DNA of 64,000 bases from Prevotella denticola (GTDB lineage Bacteria; Bacteroidota; Bacteroidia; Bacteroidales; Bacteroidaceae): NCBI RefSeq assembly GCF_900454835.1, contig NZ_UGTM01000001.1:1798501-1862500 (forward strand), given 5' to 3'. The notes under the pieces are model-generated. The model ran no database searches and was not told the DNA's origin. It worked only from the letters and a program-made list of their open reading frames with translations. This document shows positions 1-9,441 of the stretch, in pieces. Every line of letters begins with the position of its first letter. The first letter of the stretch is position 1. Position numbers and translations under genes: made by a program.

Positions 1-1839
1 TTGGGTGGGAAAAATGCAGTCATATATGTAAATAATGTAAAGCAAAATATTTCACCACAATCATTGGAGGCTTTTCTGGAGAGTTTACCTGCAAATATTG
101 TTGCAAATATAGAACTGACTTTTGTCAATTCAGGGAAATATAGTGCATCCACCGAGGCTGTTATAAATATTAATACTAAAAGCAATATACCCCTGGGTCA
201 GTCAGTACAACCATATGCTTTTACTTCAATTTTCCCACATGGAATGTATGATTCTGGTGGAAATATTTTTTATATGGTAAAGAAAAGTAGATGGCTTTAT
301 AATGGCACGCTTTCATTTGCAAACGAAAGAATATACAAGTCATCTACAGATAGCTTGTCGTATAATGGTCTCAAAATCCTTGATGACCATAATTTCAGCG
401 ATGGCAGAAATAATGTGTTTACATATAGAGGAAGTACAATTTATGAGTTTACAAACAAATCCAAATTAAGTCTTAATGCGTTTGTATATTACGATAAAGG
501 CAGTGCCGATTTAATTTGGAACAATTATAACATCAATCAATATACTGCGAACAAACATGCCCATAGTGACCTTTATAATATTTCATTGTCATATACTTTG
601 CCTTCTATCAACAAAAGGACAAATGGCCATTTGACATATTCCTTTTCATATGGAAAGGACAACTCTAAATTTGATTACCAGACAAAAGGAGAGGTATACA
701 AGAGTTCAGACTTGAGGATGAGTGGATATATGAATACATTTAATATAGATTTAAACTCAGAAGTAAAATCATTTTTATTCTCTTATGGGCTACAGGTGGA
801 CTATAATAAAGTGAAAGATCATGTTATCTATTCACATGTAAACATGAATAGAAATGATGTTGACGAATCATTTTCTGGTCATGAAGTACTAACAGGTTTA
901 TATGCGCAAGCAAGATATACATTTTCTAAGCGAGTATCTACACGTCTTGGTTTCCGAATGGAGAATACACAATATACATATTCCTCTACTACTAACAACA
1001 ACAGCAATCATTATGTCAATTTCTTTCCATCCTTGTTGACGTATATTAATATGAACAATTATAATTCGATTATTGGTATTGTCTCAAATATAAACAGGCC
1101 TAAATATTCATGGATGGTGTATGGAGAAAGACAGGCAAATGATATGGTATCTGTGTATGGTAATCGAGATTTGAAACCAAATAAAGCATACGGCTTTGTT
1201 ATTTATAACACACTATTTAAATATATGAATCTTAATTTTTCATATATACTAACATATGACTTCATTGGAAATGTTTTTTCCTCAAATGGTAAACATTTGT
1301 CTAGTACCTATCAGAATATTGCAGATCTACAGACGTTTAAGACAAATATAGTCATACCGTATCGTTTTGCAGACAAGAAAATTATGGGGCAATTCCAGTT
1401 CAACCTCGCTTATGATAAGCTATATAATTTTAAAAACCAATTTTCATTGCCTGTTAATCGAAAGTGTTCGTATGTTAATTATAACATTCATTCTAATATA
1501 AGTTACTCTCCAGCAAGTAGGATTTACTTATCAATAGATGGAAATTATTATCCAACATATAAATCCTCTTTAATGAATGCGGCAGCAAATGGCTCTTTAG
1601 ATTTTGAGCTACAATATATGATGCTAAAAGAAAAGAATCTTCAGCTTAGATTGACTCTTAATGATGTATTTGCAAGAGATGCTAAAAGAGTATTCTATTA
1701 TGTTGATGGTCAATATTCCTCTTATCAACGGCACATTGGACCAATATTCAGATTGTCGCTTAAATATGTATTCAATAAAGGCCAAAGAGTCGTAGATGAA
1801 TATCGAGATTACACTCCATCCAACGGCCGATTAAGATAA
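1..1839 (+). CDS. TonB-type outer-membrane beta-barrel protein, 5' end outside window
   Basis: This is the 3' part of a large outer-membrane beta-barrel protein; 612 residues are visible. The first 60 residues match the end of a plug domain: an INGK-like stretch (VIYVNNVKQ), then a segment resembling the family pattern in which the plug runs into an IN(I)xTK motif (here ININTK). The rest is alternating aromatic and polar strands typical of the outer membrane beta-barrel family related to TonB-dependent receptors, ending in a final strand SLKYVFNK. Base 1 is not a believable start, because a signal peptide and the first half of the plug are missing. Codon use is much more AT-rich than in the genes from 2.8 kb on, which suggests transfer. 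The substrate is unknown, and no downstream partner gene lies within 1 kb. Confidence 0.75.
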   Translation: MGGKNAVIYVNNVKQNISPQSLEAFLESLPANIVANIELTFVNSGKYSASTEAVININTKSNIPLGQSVQPYAFTSIFPHGMYDSGGNIFYMVKKSRWLYNGTLSFANERIYKSSTDSLSYNGLKILDDHNFSDGRNNVFTYRGSTIYEFTNKSKLSLNAFVYYDKGSADLIWNNYNINQYTANKHAHSDLYNISLSYTLPSINKRTNGHLTYSFSYGKDNSKFDYQTKGEVYKSSDLRMSGYMNTFNIDLNSEVKSFLFSYGLQVDYNKVKDHVIYSHVNMNRNDVDESFSGHEVLTGLYAQARYTFSKRVSTRLGFRMENTQYTYSSTTNNNSNHYVNFFPSLLTYINMNNYNSIIGIVSNINRPKYSWMVYGERQANDMVSVYGNRDLKPNKAYGFVIYNTLFKYMNLNFSYILTYDFIGNVFSSNGKHLSSTYQNIADLQTFKTNIVIPYRFADKKIMGQFQFNLAYDKLYNFKNQFSLPVNRKCSYVNYNIHSNISYSPASRIYLSIDGNYYPTYKSSLMNAAANGSLDFELQYMMLKEKNLQLRLTLNDVFARDAKRVFYYVDGQYSSYQRHIGPIFRLSLKYVFNKGQRVVDEYRDYTPSNGRLR

Positions 1840-2186
1840 TAAGTCTTTCAGTTTCACATACTGTCAAATTAAAAACGATTTAAACTATAGAGCCGATTTT
1901 GTCCTGCTATCATTTTAATATTTTTCATCAGTTCCCTGTATATAAACATCTCATTAATTAGGGAAGCGTGACGGAAGTGACAGGAAAAGTCGTCTTAAAA
2001 GCGCATGTTTTGTCCATAAAAATTACTTTTGTTTTATCAGGAGGATGTGAGGAGACAATCTGTTCGGAAACGGAAGGGGGAACGAATGAAACCGGAAAAC
2101 GAACAGGGCTCAAGAGAGGTAGCAAATCACTTATAGACAGACACATAGGAATCTTACAGGAAAAGGTGCCTGACAACATTCTAAGA

Positions 2187-2252
2187 GGGCGTTAGTTGGC
2201 TTGCAACTAACGCCCTCTTGGGATGCTAACGGGCGTTAGTTGGAACATAGGT
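2187..2252. repeat. 22-bp-register dyad array, family D
   Basis: A perfect inverted repeat with 16-bp arms (2183-2198 and 2204-2219, loop of 5) contains the word GGCGTTAGTTG and its complement. The word GGGCGTTAGTTGG recurs at 2231, exactly 44 bp (2 x 22) after its first copy at 2187. No T-run follows, so this is not an ordinary terminator. It shares its 22-bp spacing with the other intergenic arrays in this window. Confidence 0.7.
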
Positions 2253-2706
2253 GACGGCCGGTTGGGGTCCAGGGGCAGGTCATCCCCATTCCTGGTAGGT
2301 TTCTTCAGTAAGAGAACAGGGGATTTTCATCTGCAAAATGTAAAATACTTTCAAATCTGTAAAGAAGCTGTCCGGTTTCCATTCCGCCTCTGACAGGCAC
2401 CGGTAGCACACGTCAACAGGTCGCCGCCCCTGCACCGCCGGCGCTTTCTTGTGATGCAGCATTCCCTCCCCCGCCTTTCCATCCCATTGTACAAGACACT
2501 CCATGGCATTCGGACTGCCTTGGGAATCTGAGAAAGCAGAAAGCCGGAGTCCCTGCATCTGCAGACCGTTGCGATGAAACCGACCGGACTCTTCGTGTTT
2601 CTGTGTTTTCATGCGAAAGGACAGCACACCGCATCCCGCTCTACAGCCTGCCATTACCGCCTGCCAGCCCGTCCGCCGGACCAGAGAGAGAACCCCTTGA
2701 GAGGGG

Positions 2707-2742
2707 AAAAGAAAAAACCGACACCCACGTGGAGCATCGGTT
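2707..2742 (-). terminator. rho-independent terminator for the sigma/anti-sigma pair
   Basis: Read on the minus strand, a stem with ACCGA and TCGGT outer arms and a CCACGTGG centre is followed directly by a T-rich tract (complement of bases 2707-2717). It lies about 105 bases beyond the stop of the anti-sigma-like gene and points the right way for it. Confidence 0.7.
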
Positions 2743-2846
2743 CTTCTACATTAGTATGTTATGAAAAATTTGAGAGAATTGAGACTTCACAGCCTCTGCT
2801 TGTTTAACTAAAAATGATTATTATAGAGAAAGCATAGAAATTGTCT

Positions 2847-3326
2847 TTACTTTGTGAGGGTAGACACAGGACTCTGTATCTTGTGCTGCAAGGTGTCTCC
2901 CTTCACGGAGTCGGCCTTGGCAACGGACGGCCCTTCCTGCGGTTTTTCCACCGCCGCTGTAGCCGGGACAGCCTGCCGGCCGTCTCCATCGGAGAAAGCC
3001 ACCTGCATGGCATTGCCCAATGTGAGGAAGATGGCCACAACGGCAGCCGCCTTGAAGAGCGGCATAAACCGCTGGCGCATGGTTATGACGCGCGCCTTGA
3101 CAGGTTCTTCCTCCTCGATGCGGCCCAGGACTTTGCGGTCAAAGTCATCTCCCAACACCTCCTCCGTCTTCTCGCTCTGTGCATAGGCAAACAGATGACG
3201 ATAAGGCAGCAAGGCGGCTGGAATGTCCTCCTGAGAGAAGAACATACGGAGAATCTCCTCCTCCTGGAGAGATGTCTCGCATCGCCAGTAGCGTTCCAGT
3301 AATTGCTCGATGTACTTATAATCCAT
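2847..3326 (-). CDS. probable anti-sigma factor, single-pass membrane protein
   Basis: This 159-residue protein has a cytoplasmic N-terminal half rich in Glu and Leu (LLERYWRCETSLQEEE). One hydrophobic segment follows at about residues 92-110 (AAAVVAIFLTLGNAM), then a low-complexity polar tail that would lie in the periplasm. Its start overlaps the stop of the upstream ECF sigma gene by 11 bases, so the two are translationally coupled. Gene order, coupling and topology are those of small Bacteroidota anti-sigma-like proteins that hold an ECF sigma factor at the membrane. I see no zinc-binding HxxxCxxC motif and no FecR domain. The role is inferred from context and not from a named domain. A minus-strand terminator follows at 2707-2742. 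Confidence 0.6.
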   Translation of the reverse strand: MDYKYIEQLLERYWRCETSLQEEEILRMFFSQEDIPAALLPYRHLFAYAQSEKTEEVLGDDFDRKVLGRIEEEEPVKARVITMRQRFMPLFKAAAVVAIFLTLGNAMQVAFSDGDGRQAVPATAAVEKPQEGPSVAKADSVKGDTLQHKIQSPVSTLTK

Positions 3327-3828
3327 AATTGTCTAATTTCAAATATTTCTGTTTGACCGTCTGCCGTGCCCGGAAGATATTGACTTTTACCTGCTCTTCG
3401 CTGATGTCAAGGACACTGGCTATTTCCTTGTAGGTCTTCCCTTCGAAGTCTCTCAGCTGCATGCAGCTCCGTTGCTTCTCGGGGAGTCCGTCTACAATCT
3501 GTCTGATGAGGCGGACTTTGTCCGTCTGGATCATGCGGTCCTGCGGATTGGATGAAGCGAGGGGCTCGGCAGCCTTCACATCTTCGAGGGAGTCGTTGTC
3601 GTTCCCTTTCTTCTTGATGCGGTCGAGCGACAGATTCCGGCAAACCGTCAGGCTGAAAGCCTCGATGGAGTCGATGGCATTCCATTCTTCCCTGCGGTTC
3701 CATACCTTTATCAGTGTGTCCTGCACGATGTCCTCGGCTTCCGCTCTGTTGAGCGTGATACGGAGTGCGAGCCGGAAAAGTTCGTTCTTCAACGGCAACA
3801 CATCGTTACGGAAACTGACTTTCTTCAT
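3316..3828 (-). CDS. ECF-type RNA polymerase sigma factor
   Basis: This 170-residue sigma-70 family protein is of normal ECF length. Region 2 covers about residues 15-75 (LFRLALRITLNRAEAEDIVQ, then DTLIKVW for core binding). Region 4 covers about residues 115-165, with the helix-turn-helix GKTYKEIASVLDISEEQVKV. No region 1 or 3 is present, as expected for ECF factors. The start MKKVSFRNDVLPL is the natural one, since region 2 begins about 12 residues later. The gene overlaps the anti-sigma-like gene downstream, so activity is probably controlled by membrane sequestration and release. The target promoters and the signal are not evident from the sequence. Confidence 0.9.
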   Translation of the reverse strand: MKKVSFRNDVLPLKNELFRLALRITLNRAEAEDIVQDTLIKVWNRREEWNAIDSIEAFSLTVCRNLSLDRIKKKGNDNDSLEDVKAAEPLASSNPQDRMIQTDKVRLIRQIVDGLPEKQRSCMQLRDFEGKTYKEIASVLDISEEQVKVNIFRARQTVKQKYLKLDNYGL

Positions 3829-4100
3829 CTTCTCTCTGTATATATGACGATTATGGATGGGGATAAGTTACAGGGGACGGACGGGAAAGCCGATGTTTAA
3901 CTTTCGTTAAGTTATCGGCTGCGCTTTGCTCCCCCTGCTTCCTGCCGCCTTCCGTTCCCTTGCGGCAGGGGCGGCAAGTGCCTTGAAGACTGGGAATGGA
4001 AGCATCAGCCAGGGGCGGGACGGACAAACGGCAGCAACAGACCGGAGCACTCCGGCACACCACCCACAGCCTGCCACATCGGCAGGAAATACTTTCCCGG

Positions 4101-5993
4101 CTACTCCAGATAGGTGTAACCGTACAGTCCGCTGCGGTAGTTGCTGAGGAACTCCTTGCCTTCCTCCAGCGAAATCTTACCCTGCTTGACGCTCTTCGTC
4201 ACCCATATCTCAAGCTGCCGGACGAGCTTCTTGGGATTGTACTGTACGTATTCCAGCACCTCTTCAACTGTCTCACCGTCGAAGATCTGGTCAATGTGAT
4301 AGCCTCCGTCCTTGACGGAGATGTGTACCGCATTGGTGTCGCCGAAGAGATTGTGCATATCGCCCAGAATTTCCTGATAGGCTCCGACAAGGAAAACACC
4401 GAGATAATAAGGCTCGCCCTTCTTCAGCGGGTGGACCGGCAGGACGTGGCTGGTGCGGCCCATGGAAACGAAATTCGACATCTTTCCGTCGCTGTCGCAG
4501 GTAATGTCCTGCAAAGTGGCGTTGCGTGCCGGACGTTCGTTGAGCCGCTGGATAGGCATGACGGGGAAAAGCTGGTCTATCGCCCAGCTGTCCGGGAGCG
4601 ACTGGAAGAGCGAGAAGTTGCAGAAGTACTTGTCTGCCAGCAGCTTGTCCATGTTCCGCAGTTCATCGGGGACGTGCTTCATGTTCTTGGCAAGACTGTT
4701 GATCTCATGGCACACACTCCAGTACATCGCCTCAATCTCGGCACGTGTCTTCAAATCCACCATGCCGTGGGAGAACAACTCCAGTGCCTCCTCGCGGATC
4801 TGTTCGGCATCGTGCCAGTCCTCCAGCATATTGCGTGAGTCGAGGTTGTCCCAGATGTCGTAAAGGTCTTTTACCAGCTGATGGTCTGTCTCCTTCGCCT
4901 CAAACTCTTCGGACATCTCCGGCAGGGAAGCCGTCTCCAAAACGTCGATGACAAGGACGGAGTGGTGCGCCGACAGGCTTCTTCCGCTCTCGGTGATGAT
5001 GTTCGGATGTGGAATACCGTTCTTGTCGGCTGCATCCACGAATGTATAGACGCAGTCGTTGACATATTCCTGAATGCTGTAATTCACGGAACTCTCGCTG
5101 TTGGACGAGCGGGTACCGTCGTAGTCGACCCCCAGACCGCCTCCGCAGTCGACGAAATCGACGCCGTACCCCATCCTGCGCAGGTTCACGTAATACTGTG
5201 CTGCCTCGTTGAGGGCGGTCTGGATGCGGCGTATCTTGGTAATCTGCGATCCGATGTGGAAGTGAATGAGGTGCAGGCAGTCGTGCAGCCCCTTCTCGTC
5301 TAGCGTCTCCAGCGCCTGGAGCAGCTCGGAAGAAGTGAGTCCGAACTTGGAGGCATCGCCGCCGCTCTCGGCCCATTTTCCCGACCCGCTGGATGCCAGT
5401 TTGATGCGGATGCCGAGGTTCGGCTTCACATTCAGCTTCTTCGCTGCCCGGGCAATGAGGTCTATTTCGTTGAGCTTCTCCACCACGATGAAGATGCGCT
5501 TGCCCATCTTCTGCGCCAGCAAAGCCAGTTCGATGTAGCTCTGATCCTTGTAACCGTTGCAGACGATGAGCGAGTCGCTCTGGCACTGTACGGCGATGAC
5601 TGCGTGCAGCTCGGGCTTCGACCCGGCCTCCAGTCCCAGATTGAACTTGCGTCCGTGGGAGATGATTTCCTCCACCACCGGCTGCATCTGATTCACCTTG
5701 ATCGGATAGATGATGAAGTTCTCGGCCTTGAATCCGTACTCCTTCCTTGCCTTCTCGAAGCAGGAAGAAGTCTTCTCGATACGGTTGTCGAGAATGTCGG
5801 GGAAACGGAGCAGCACCGGCGGCGTGACATCACGCAGGGCGAGCTCGTCCATGACATCGCGCAGGTCTATCTGCGTGTTGTCCTTACAGGGCGTGACATA
5901 CACGTCACCCTTGCCGTTTATGCCGAAGTAAGATGTGCCCCATCCCGAGATGTTGTACAGTTCCTGCGAATCTTCAATCGTCCACTTTTTCAT
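4101..5993 (-). CDS. speA: biosynthetic arginine decarboxylase
   Basis: The enzyme decarboxylates L-arginine to agmatine, the first step of polyamine synthesis by the agmatine route. At 630 residues it has the length of the SpeA family and lacks the fold of inducible AdiA. The PLP-binding lysine is Lys99 in FIIYPIKVNQ. The phosphate-binding and active-site segments are visible as HFHIGSQI and DCGGGLGVDYDGT, and ESGRSLSAHHSVLV follows in the alanine-racemase-like barrel. The C-terminal beta domain contains the family's helical insertion (about residues 375-470). It starts at MKKWTIEDSQELY, as related proteins do. Agmatine-processing genes are not adjacent. The upstream region holds a 22-bp repeat array. 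Confidence 0.97.
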   Translation of the reverse strand: MKKWTIEDSQELYNISGWGTSYFGINGKGDVYVTPCKDNTQIDLRDVMDELALRDVTPPVLLRFPDILDNRIEKTSSCFEKARKEYGFKAENFIIYPIKVNQMQPVVEEIISHGRKFNLGLEAGSKPELHAVIAVQCQSDSLIVCNGYKDQSYIELALLAQKMGKRIFIVVEKLNEIDLIARAAKKLNVKPNLGIRIKLASSGSGKWAESGGDASKFGLTSSELLQALETLDEKGLHDCLHLIHFHIGSQITKIRRIQTALNEAAQYYVNLRRMGYGVDFVDCGGGLGVDYDGTRSSNSESSVNYSIQEYVNDCVYTFVDAADKNGIPHPNIITESGRSLSAHHSVLVIDVLETASLPEMSEEFEAKETDHQLVKDLYDIWDNLDSRNMLEDWHDAEQIREEALELFSHGMVDLKTRAEIEAMYWSVCHEINSLAKNMKHVPDELRNMDKLLADKYFCNFSLFQSLPDSWAIDQLFPVMPIQRLNERPARNATLQDITCDSDGKMSNFVSMGRTSHVLPVHPLKKGEPYYLGVFLVGAYQEILGDMHNLFGDTNAVHISVKDGGYHIDQIFDGETVEEVLEYVQYNPKKLVRQLEIWVTKSVKQGKISLEEGKEFLSNYRSGLYGYTYLE

Positions 5994-6377
5994 TTCCGTT
6001 CTTCTGTATGCCTTTAATTTCTTTTGTATTTTACCATTTTAACGTATGGTCCAAGTATGTGTCAGCCGGTATGCCGGATGCATCAGTATCGTTGCCGGAT
6101 GGCCTTTCGTCCTGCCGGATGTCTGCCTGCATTCCAAACAAGCCTTACCTGGCCTCCAATAAGGCCTTACTTAGCCTTCAATCAGGCCTTACTTGGACTT
6201 CAATCAGGCACCTTTTCCACACCTGACTGCAACTAACTGAAAACCAGCATAGTTATCTGCAGAAATGCAAACGTATTCTGCAAGACGTGAATCCACTGAA
6301 TCATCCCTTTGACGGAATGTCCTTATGGTGACGATGCCAGAGGCAGTCCCTCCCGCTTCCTGATGCCCGGTCTGTCT
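5994..6377. other. intergenic region between aroK and speA
   Basis: This stretch holds the family C array (6139-6204) and, just upstream of it, three copies of TGCCGGATG at 6072, 6093 and 6113, spaced 20-21 bp. No gene is visible and I find no clear TAnnTTTG promoter box for speA. Confidence 0.5.
6139..6204. repeat. 22-bp tandem dyad array, family C copy 1
   Basis: Three consecutive 22-bp units occur at 6139-6160, 6161-6182 and 6183-6204, with a decayed fourth unit after them. The best unit contains the imperfect dyad AAGGC-N8-GCCTT. Related arrays are at 39176-39263 and 62408-62517. Confidence 0.75.
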
Positions 6378-6938
6378 TCAGACTTTCAGCAGCCTGCGTA
6401 GCAGGCCGACGGTTATCTGTATCTTCTCATAGTTATCCATCAGGCTTACGTCGAGCGTATGTTTTGCCTTCGCATAAAAAGGTTCACGCCGTTCCAGCTG
6501 TTCACGGATAAAGAGACCGACCTCATCGGGTGTCTTGCCGAGCAGCAGCGGACGGACAGACTTCCCCATCAGTAAATGTTTATACAGCACGCCGGGGGCA
6601 GCCTTCAGGTAAACAGTCTCCGCCTGCCGGTTCATGTAGTCCATATTGTCGAAGAAACAGGGAGTGCCGCCGCCGCAGGAGATGATGACATTCTCGAACT
6701 CCGCCACCTCATGAAGCAGAGCCTGTTCCGTCTTCCTGAAACCGTCTTCGCCTTTTTCATCGAAGATCTGCTTCACGGTTCTGCGCATACGGCTCTCTAT
6801 ATACCAGTCCAGATCGTAGAAAGGAATGCCCAGCTCCTTCGAGAGGGCCTTGCCGACGGTAGTTTTCCCGGCACCCATATAGCCGATGAGGATGATACGG
6901 AGCGGTCTGCCTCCTTCTTTGTAGTCTGTCATGTCCAT
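6378..6938 (-). CDS. aroK: shikimate kinase
   Basis: The enzyme phosphorylates shikimate at the 3-hydroxyl with ATP in chorismate and aromatic amino acid synthesis. The Walker A P-loop is GYMGAGKTT (Lys25), followed by the shikimate-binding segment FYDLDWYIESR and the glycine-rich CGGGTP. The lid region contains SVRPLL. At 186 residues it is near the usual length of about 170-175, with a short N-terminal extension. A second ATG two codons in (6932) is an equally good start. It lies 85 bp downstream of topA on the same strand and may be cotranscribed with it. Confidence 0.95.
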   Translation of the reverse strand: MDMTDYKEGGRPLRIILIGYMGAGKTTVGKALSKELGIPFYDLDWYIESRMRRTVKQIFDEKGEDGFRKTEQALLHEVAEFENVIISCGGGTPCFFDNMDYMNRQAETVYLKAAPGVLYKHLLMGKSVRPLLLGKTPDEVGLFIREQLERREPFYAKAKHTLDVSLMDNYEKIQITVGLLRRLLKV

Positions 6939-7023
6939 GCTGTCTGCTCACCGCCCTGCCGCCCGGTTGTCATCGTGCCCGCAGAGGGTTTCATTCCACC
7001 TGCAACAGGCGGGGATGGTGTCC

Positions 7024-9363
7024 TTATTGCTTTCTGCGCCGGGGTTCGGGTGCATTCTTCACGATGTCCATGCACTGCTCGTACGTCAGCTCGGCGGCTT
7101 TCTCGTGGAGCGCCTTCGGCATACGGTAGTTCTTGCCGTCATAGGCAATGTAAGGGCCGTAACGGCCGTTCATCACCTCCATCCTGCTGTCTTCTTCAAA
7201 GGTCTTGAGGTGCCGCTGCGCATCCTGCAGACGCTTCTTCTGAATCAGGTTGATGGCAGCATCAAGGCTGATGGTAAGCGGGTCTTCGTCCTTGGGCAGC
7301 GATGTGTACTTCTTGTTGTGGAGCACGTAAGGGCCGAAACGACCTGCACCGATGACGACATCCGTCCCTTCGAACTGCCCGACTGTGCGCGGCAGCCTGA
7401 ACAGCTCCAATGCCTCATCAAGGGTAATCGTCTCTATGCTCTTTTCGGCCGGGAGCTGGGAGAAACGCGGTTTGTCCTCATCATCGGCACTGCCGATCTG
7501 GACAACGGGGCCGAAGCGGCCGATCTTCACGAACACCGGCTTGCCGCTCTTGGGGTCTATGCCCAGCTCGCGTTCGCCGGCCTTATGCTCTGAACGGGCG
7601 TTCATCACCTTCTCTACCTCCGGCTCGAAACCCTGGTAGAAGGTCTTCATCTCCTTGTTCCATGCCACCTTGCCCTCGGCGATTTTGTCGAACTCCTGCT
7701 CGACCTTTGCCGTAAAGTTGTAGTCCATGATGTCCGGGAAGTTCTCCATGAGGAAATCGTTGACGACAATACCGATGTCCGTCGGGATGAGCTTGCCCTT
7801 GTCGGCACCGGCCATTTCCTTCTTTGTCCGGGAAGTAACCTTCAGCCCGAGCAGCGTGTCTACGACGTATTTCCGCTCCTCGCCCTTCCGGTCGCCCTTC
7901 TGCACGTATTCGCGCTGCTGGATGGTCGAGATGGTCGGGGCGTAGGTGGACGGACGGCCGATGCCGAGTTCCTCGAGCTTGCGCACGAGACTTGCCTCTG
8001 TATAACGGCCGGGGCCCTGCGAATAACGCTCCGTCGAGACAATCTCACGGCGTTCGAGTTCCTCGCCCTCGTGCATGGCCGGCAGTGCATGGGAGAACTC
8101 CTCGCCGCCCTCTTCATCGTCGGACGACTCGTGGTAAACTTTCAGAAAACCCTCGAAAGCAATCACTTCACCGTTGGCAACGAACTGCAGATCGGTCTGG
8201 TTCTTGCCGTCTTCCGTTTCAAGGGAAATGTTTACAGTCGTTTTTTCTATCTGCGCATCCGCCATCTGTGAGGCGATGGTACGCTTCCATATCAAGTCGT
8301 ACAGGCGTTTTTCCTGGCTTGTTCCGTCGATGGAGACATTGTCTATATAGGTGGGACGGATGGCCTCGTGGGCCTCCTGTGCGCCCTTGCTGTGCGTATG
8401 GTACACTCTCGCCTTGCCGTATTCGGCTCCGTAGAGACGTTCTATTTCAGCCTTGCTGGTGTTGATGGCCAGGGCGGACAGGTTGACACTGTCGGTTCGC
8501 ATATACGTGATGCGGCCGGCTTCATACAGTCTTTGCGCCACCATCATCGTCTGGCTGACGGTGAATCCGAGCTTCCTGGCCGCTTCCTGCTGCAGGGTCG
8601 AGGTGGTGAAAGGCGGCGCCGGTGTGCGTTTCAGCGGTTTCCTGGCGATGGATGCGACCCTGAACCTTGCATTCTTGCACAGTTCCAGAAACGCCAGGGC
8701 CTCCTCATGGGTCTTGAACCGCTTGTTCAGTTCCGCCTTCACCTCATTCTTCGAGCCGTCCTCGTTGGTGACGGCGAAGACGGCATTCAGGCGATAATAA
8801 GGCTCTGACTCGAAGTTCTGGATCTCCCGCTCACGTTCGACAATCAGGCGGACGGCGACACTCTGCACGCGTCCTGCGCTCAGTGCCGGCTTCACCTTGC
8901 GCCACAGGACCGGTGACAGGCGGAAACCTACCAGACGGTCGAGCACACGGCGGGCCTGCTGTGCGTTCACCAGGTTCATGTCCAGATGGCGCGGTGTCTC
9001 GATGGCCTTCAATATGGCCGGCTTGGTAATCTCATGGAACACGATGCGGCTCGTCTTCTCCTCGTCCAGTCCCAGCACCTCACAGAGATGCCAGCTGATG
9101 GCTTCTCCCTCGCGGTCCTCATCGGAAGCCAGCCAGACCTTCTTGGCAGCCTTGGCATTCTTCTTCAGTTCGCTGACGACTTTCTTCTTTTCGTCAGGAA
9201 TTTCGTAGTCGGGGGTCAGGGTGTCAAGGTCAATGCTCAATTCTTTCTTCTTCAGGTCACGGATATGGCCGTAAGACGACATTACCTTGTAGTCCTTGCC
9301 GAGAAACTTCTCGATGGTCTTGGCCTTTGCGGGGCTCTCTACTATTACCAGGTTTTCTTGCAT
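7024..9363 (-). CDS. topA: DNA topoisomerase I
   Basis: This type IA topoisomerase relaxes negative supercoils. I chose the ATG at 9363, which gives MQENLVIVESPAKAKTIEKF and 779 residues; the frame is open further upstream only through a TTG and has no homology there. The Toprim domain covers residues 1-140, with LVIVESPAKAKT and the acidic motif SDEDREGEA. The catalytic tyrosine is Tyr287 in GRITYMRTDS. The C-terminus lacks cysteine zinc ribbons. It carries instead repeated GRFGPYV-type modules (IGRFGPVV, AGRFGPYVL, GRYGPYIAY), as in other Bacteroidota TopA proteins. It is followed on the same strand by aroK. A TAnnTTTG-like box lies about 30 bases upstream. Confidence 0.97.
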   Translation of the reverse strand: MQENLVIVESPAKAKTIEKFLGKDYKVMSSYGHIRDLKKKELSIDLDTLTPDYEIPDEKKKVVSELKKNAKAAKKVWLASDEDREGEAISWHLCEVLGLDEEKTSRIVFHEITKPAILKAIETPRHLDMNLVNAQQARRVLDRLVGFRLSPVLWRKVKPALSAGRVQSVAVRLIVEREREIQNFESEPYYRLNAVFAVTNEDGSKNEVKAELNKRFKTHEEALAFLELCKNARFRVASIARKPLKRTPAPPFTTSTLQQEAARKLGFTVSQTMMVAQRLYEAGRITYMRTDSVNLSALAINTSKAEIERLYGAEYGKARVYHTHSKGAQEAHEAIRPTYIDNVSIDGTSQEKRLYDLIWKRTIASQMADAQIEKTTVNISLETEDGKNQTDLQFVANGEVIAFEGFLKVYHESSDDEEGGEEFSHALPAMHEGEELERREIVSTERYSQGPGRYTEASLVRKLEELGIGRPSTYAPTISTIQQREYVQKGDRKGEERKYVVDTLLGLKVTSRTKKEMAGADKGKLIPTDIGIVVNDFLMENFPDIMDYNFTAKVEQEFDKIAEGKVAWNKEMKTFYQGFEPEVEKVMNARSEHKAGERELGIDPKSGKPVFVKIGRFGPVVQIGSADDEDKPRFSQLPAEKSIETITLDEALELFRLPRTVGQFEGTDVVIGAGRFGPYVLHNKKYTSLPKDEDPLTISLDAAINLIQKKRLQDAQRHLKTFEEDSRMEVMNGRYGPYIAYDGKNYRMPKALHEKAAELTYEQCMDIVKNAPEPRRRKQ

Positions 9364-9392
9364 AATCACTCTTGTACATTTTTTCAAGGACG

Positions 9393-9400
9393 CAAAAGTA
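9393..9400 (-). promoter_or_regulatory. possible -7 box of topA
   Basis: The minus strand reads TACTTTTG here, a match to the Bacteroidota -7 consensus TAnnTTTG, about 30 bases upstream of the topA ATG. No good -33 TTTG is visible at the expected distance. Confidence 0.4.
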
Positions 9401-9441
9401 CTTAAACTTTTCGCTTACACCTTATATAGTAGACAAAATTT

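Larger units (their letters stand above)
1840..2846. other. intergenic region, about 1 kb
   Basis: I see no convincing gene here. Short open frames on both strands have no recognisable domains and largely overlap one another. The stretch holds a hairpin-rich repeat at 2187-2252 and a minus-strand terminator at 2707-2742. Base composition changes from AT-rich to GC-rich across it, so it marks the edge of the AT-rich outer-membrane gene. Confidence 0.6.

Noticed and set aside
2280..2654. Minus-strand frame of 124 codons between the outer-membrane gene and the anti-sigma gene
   Set aside because: It has a composition typical of random GC-rich sequence, no recognisable motif, and overlapping frames of similar length on both strands.
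9364..9387. Upstream TTG start for topA
   Set aside because: Family homology begins at the ATG at 9363, and the extra residues fit no TopA protein.
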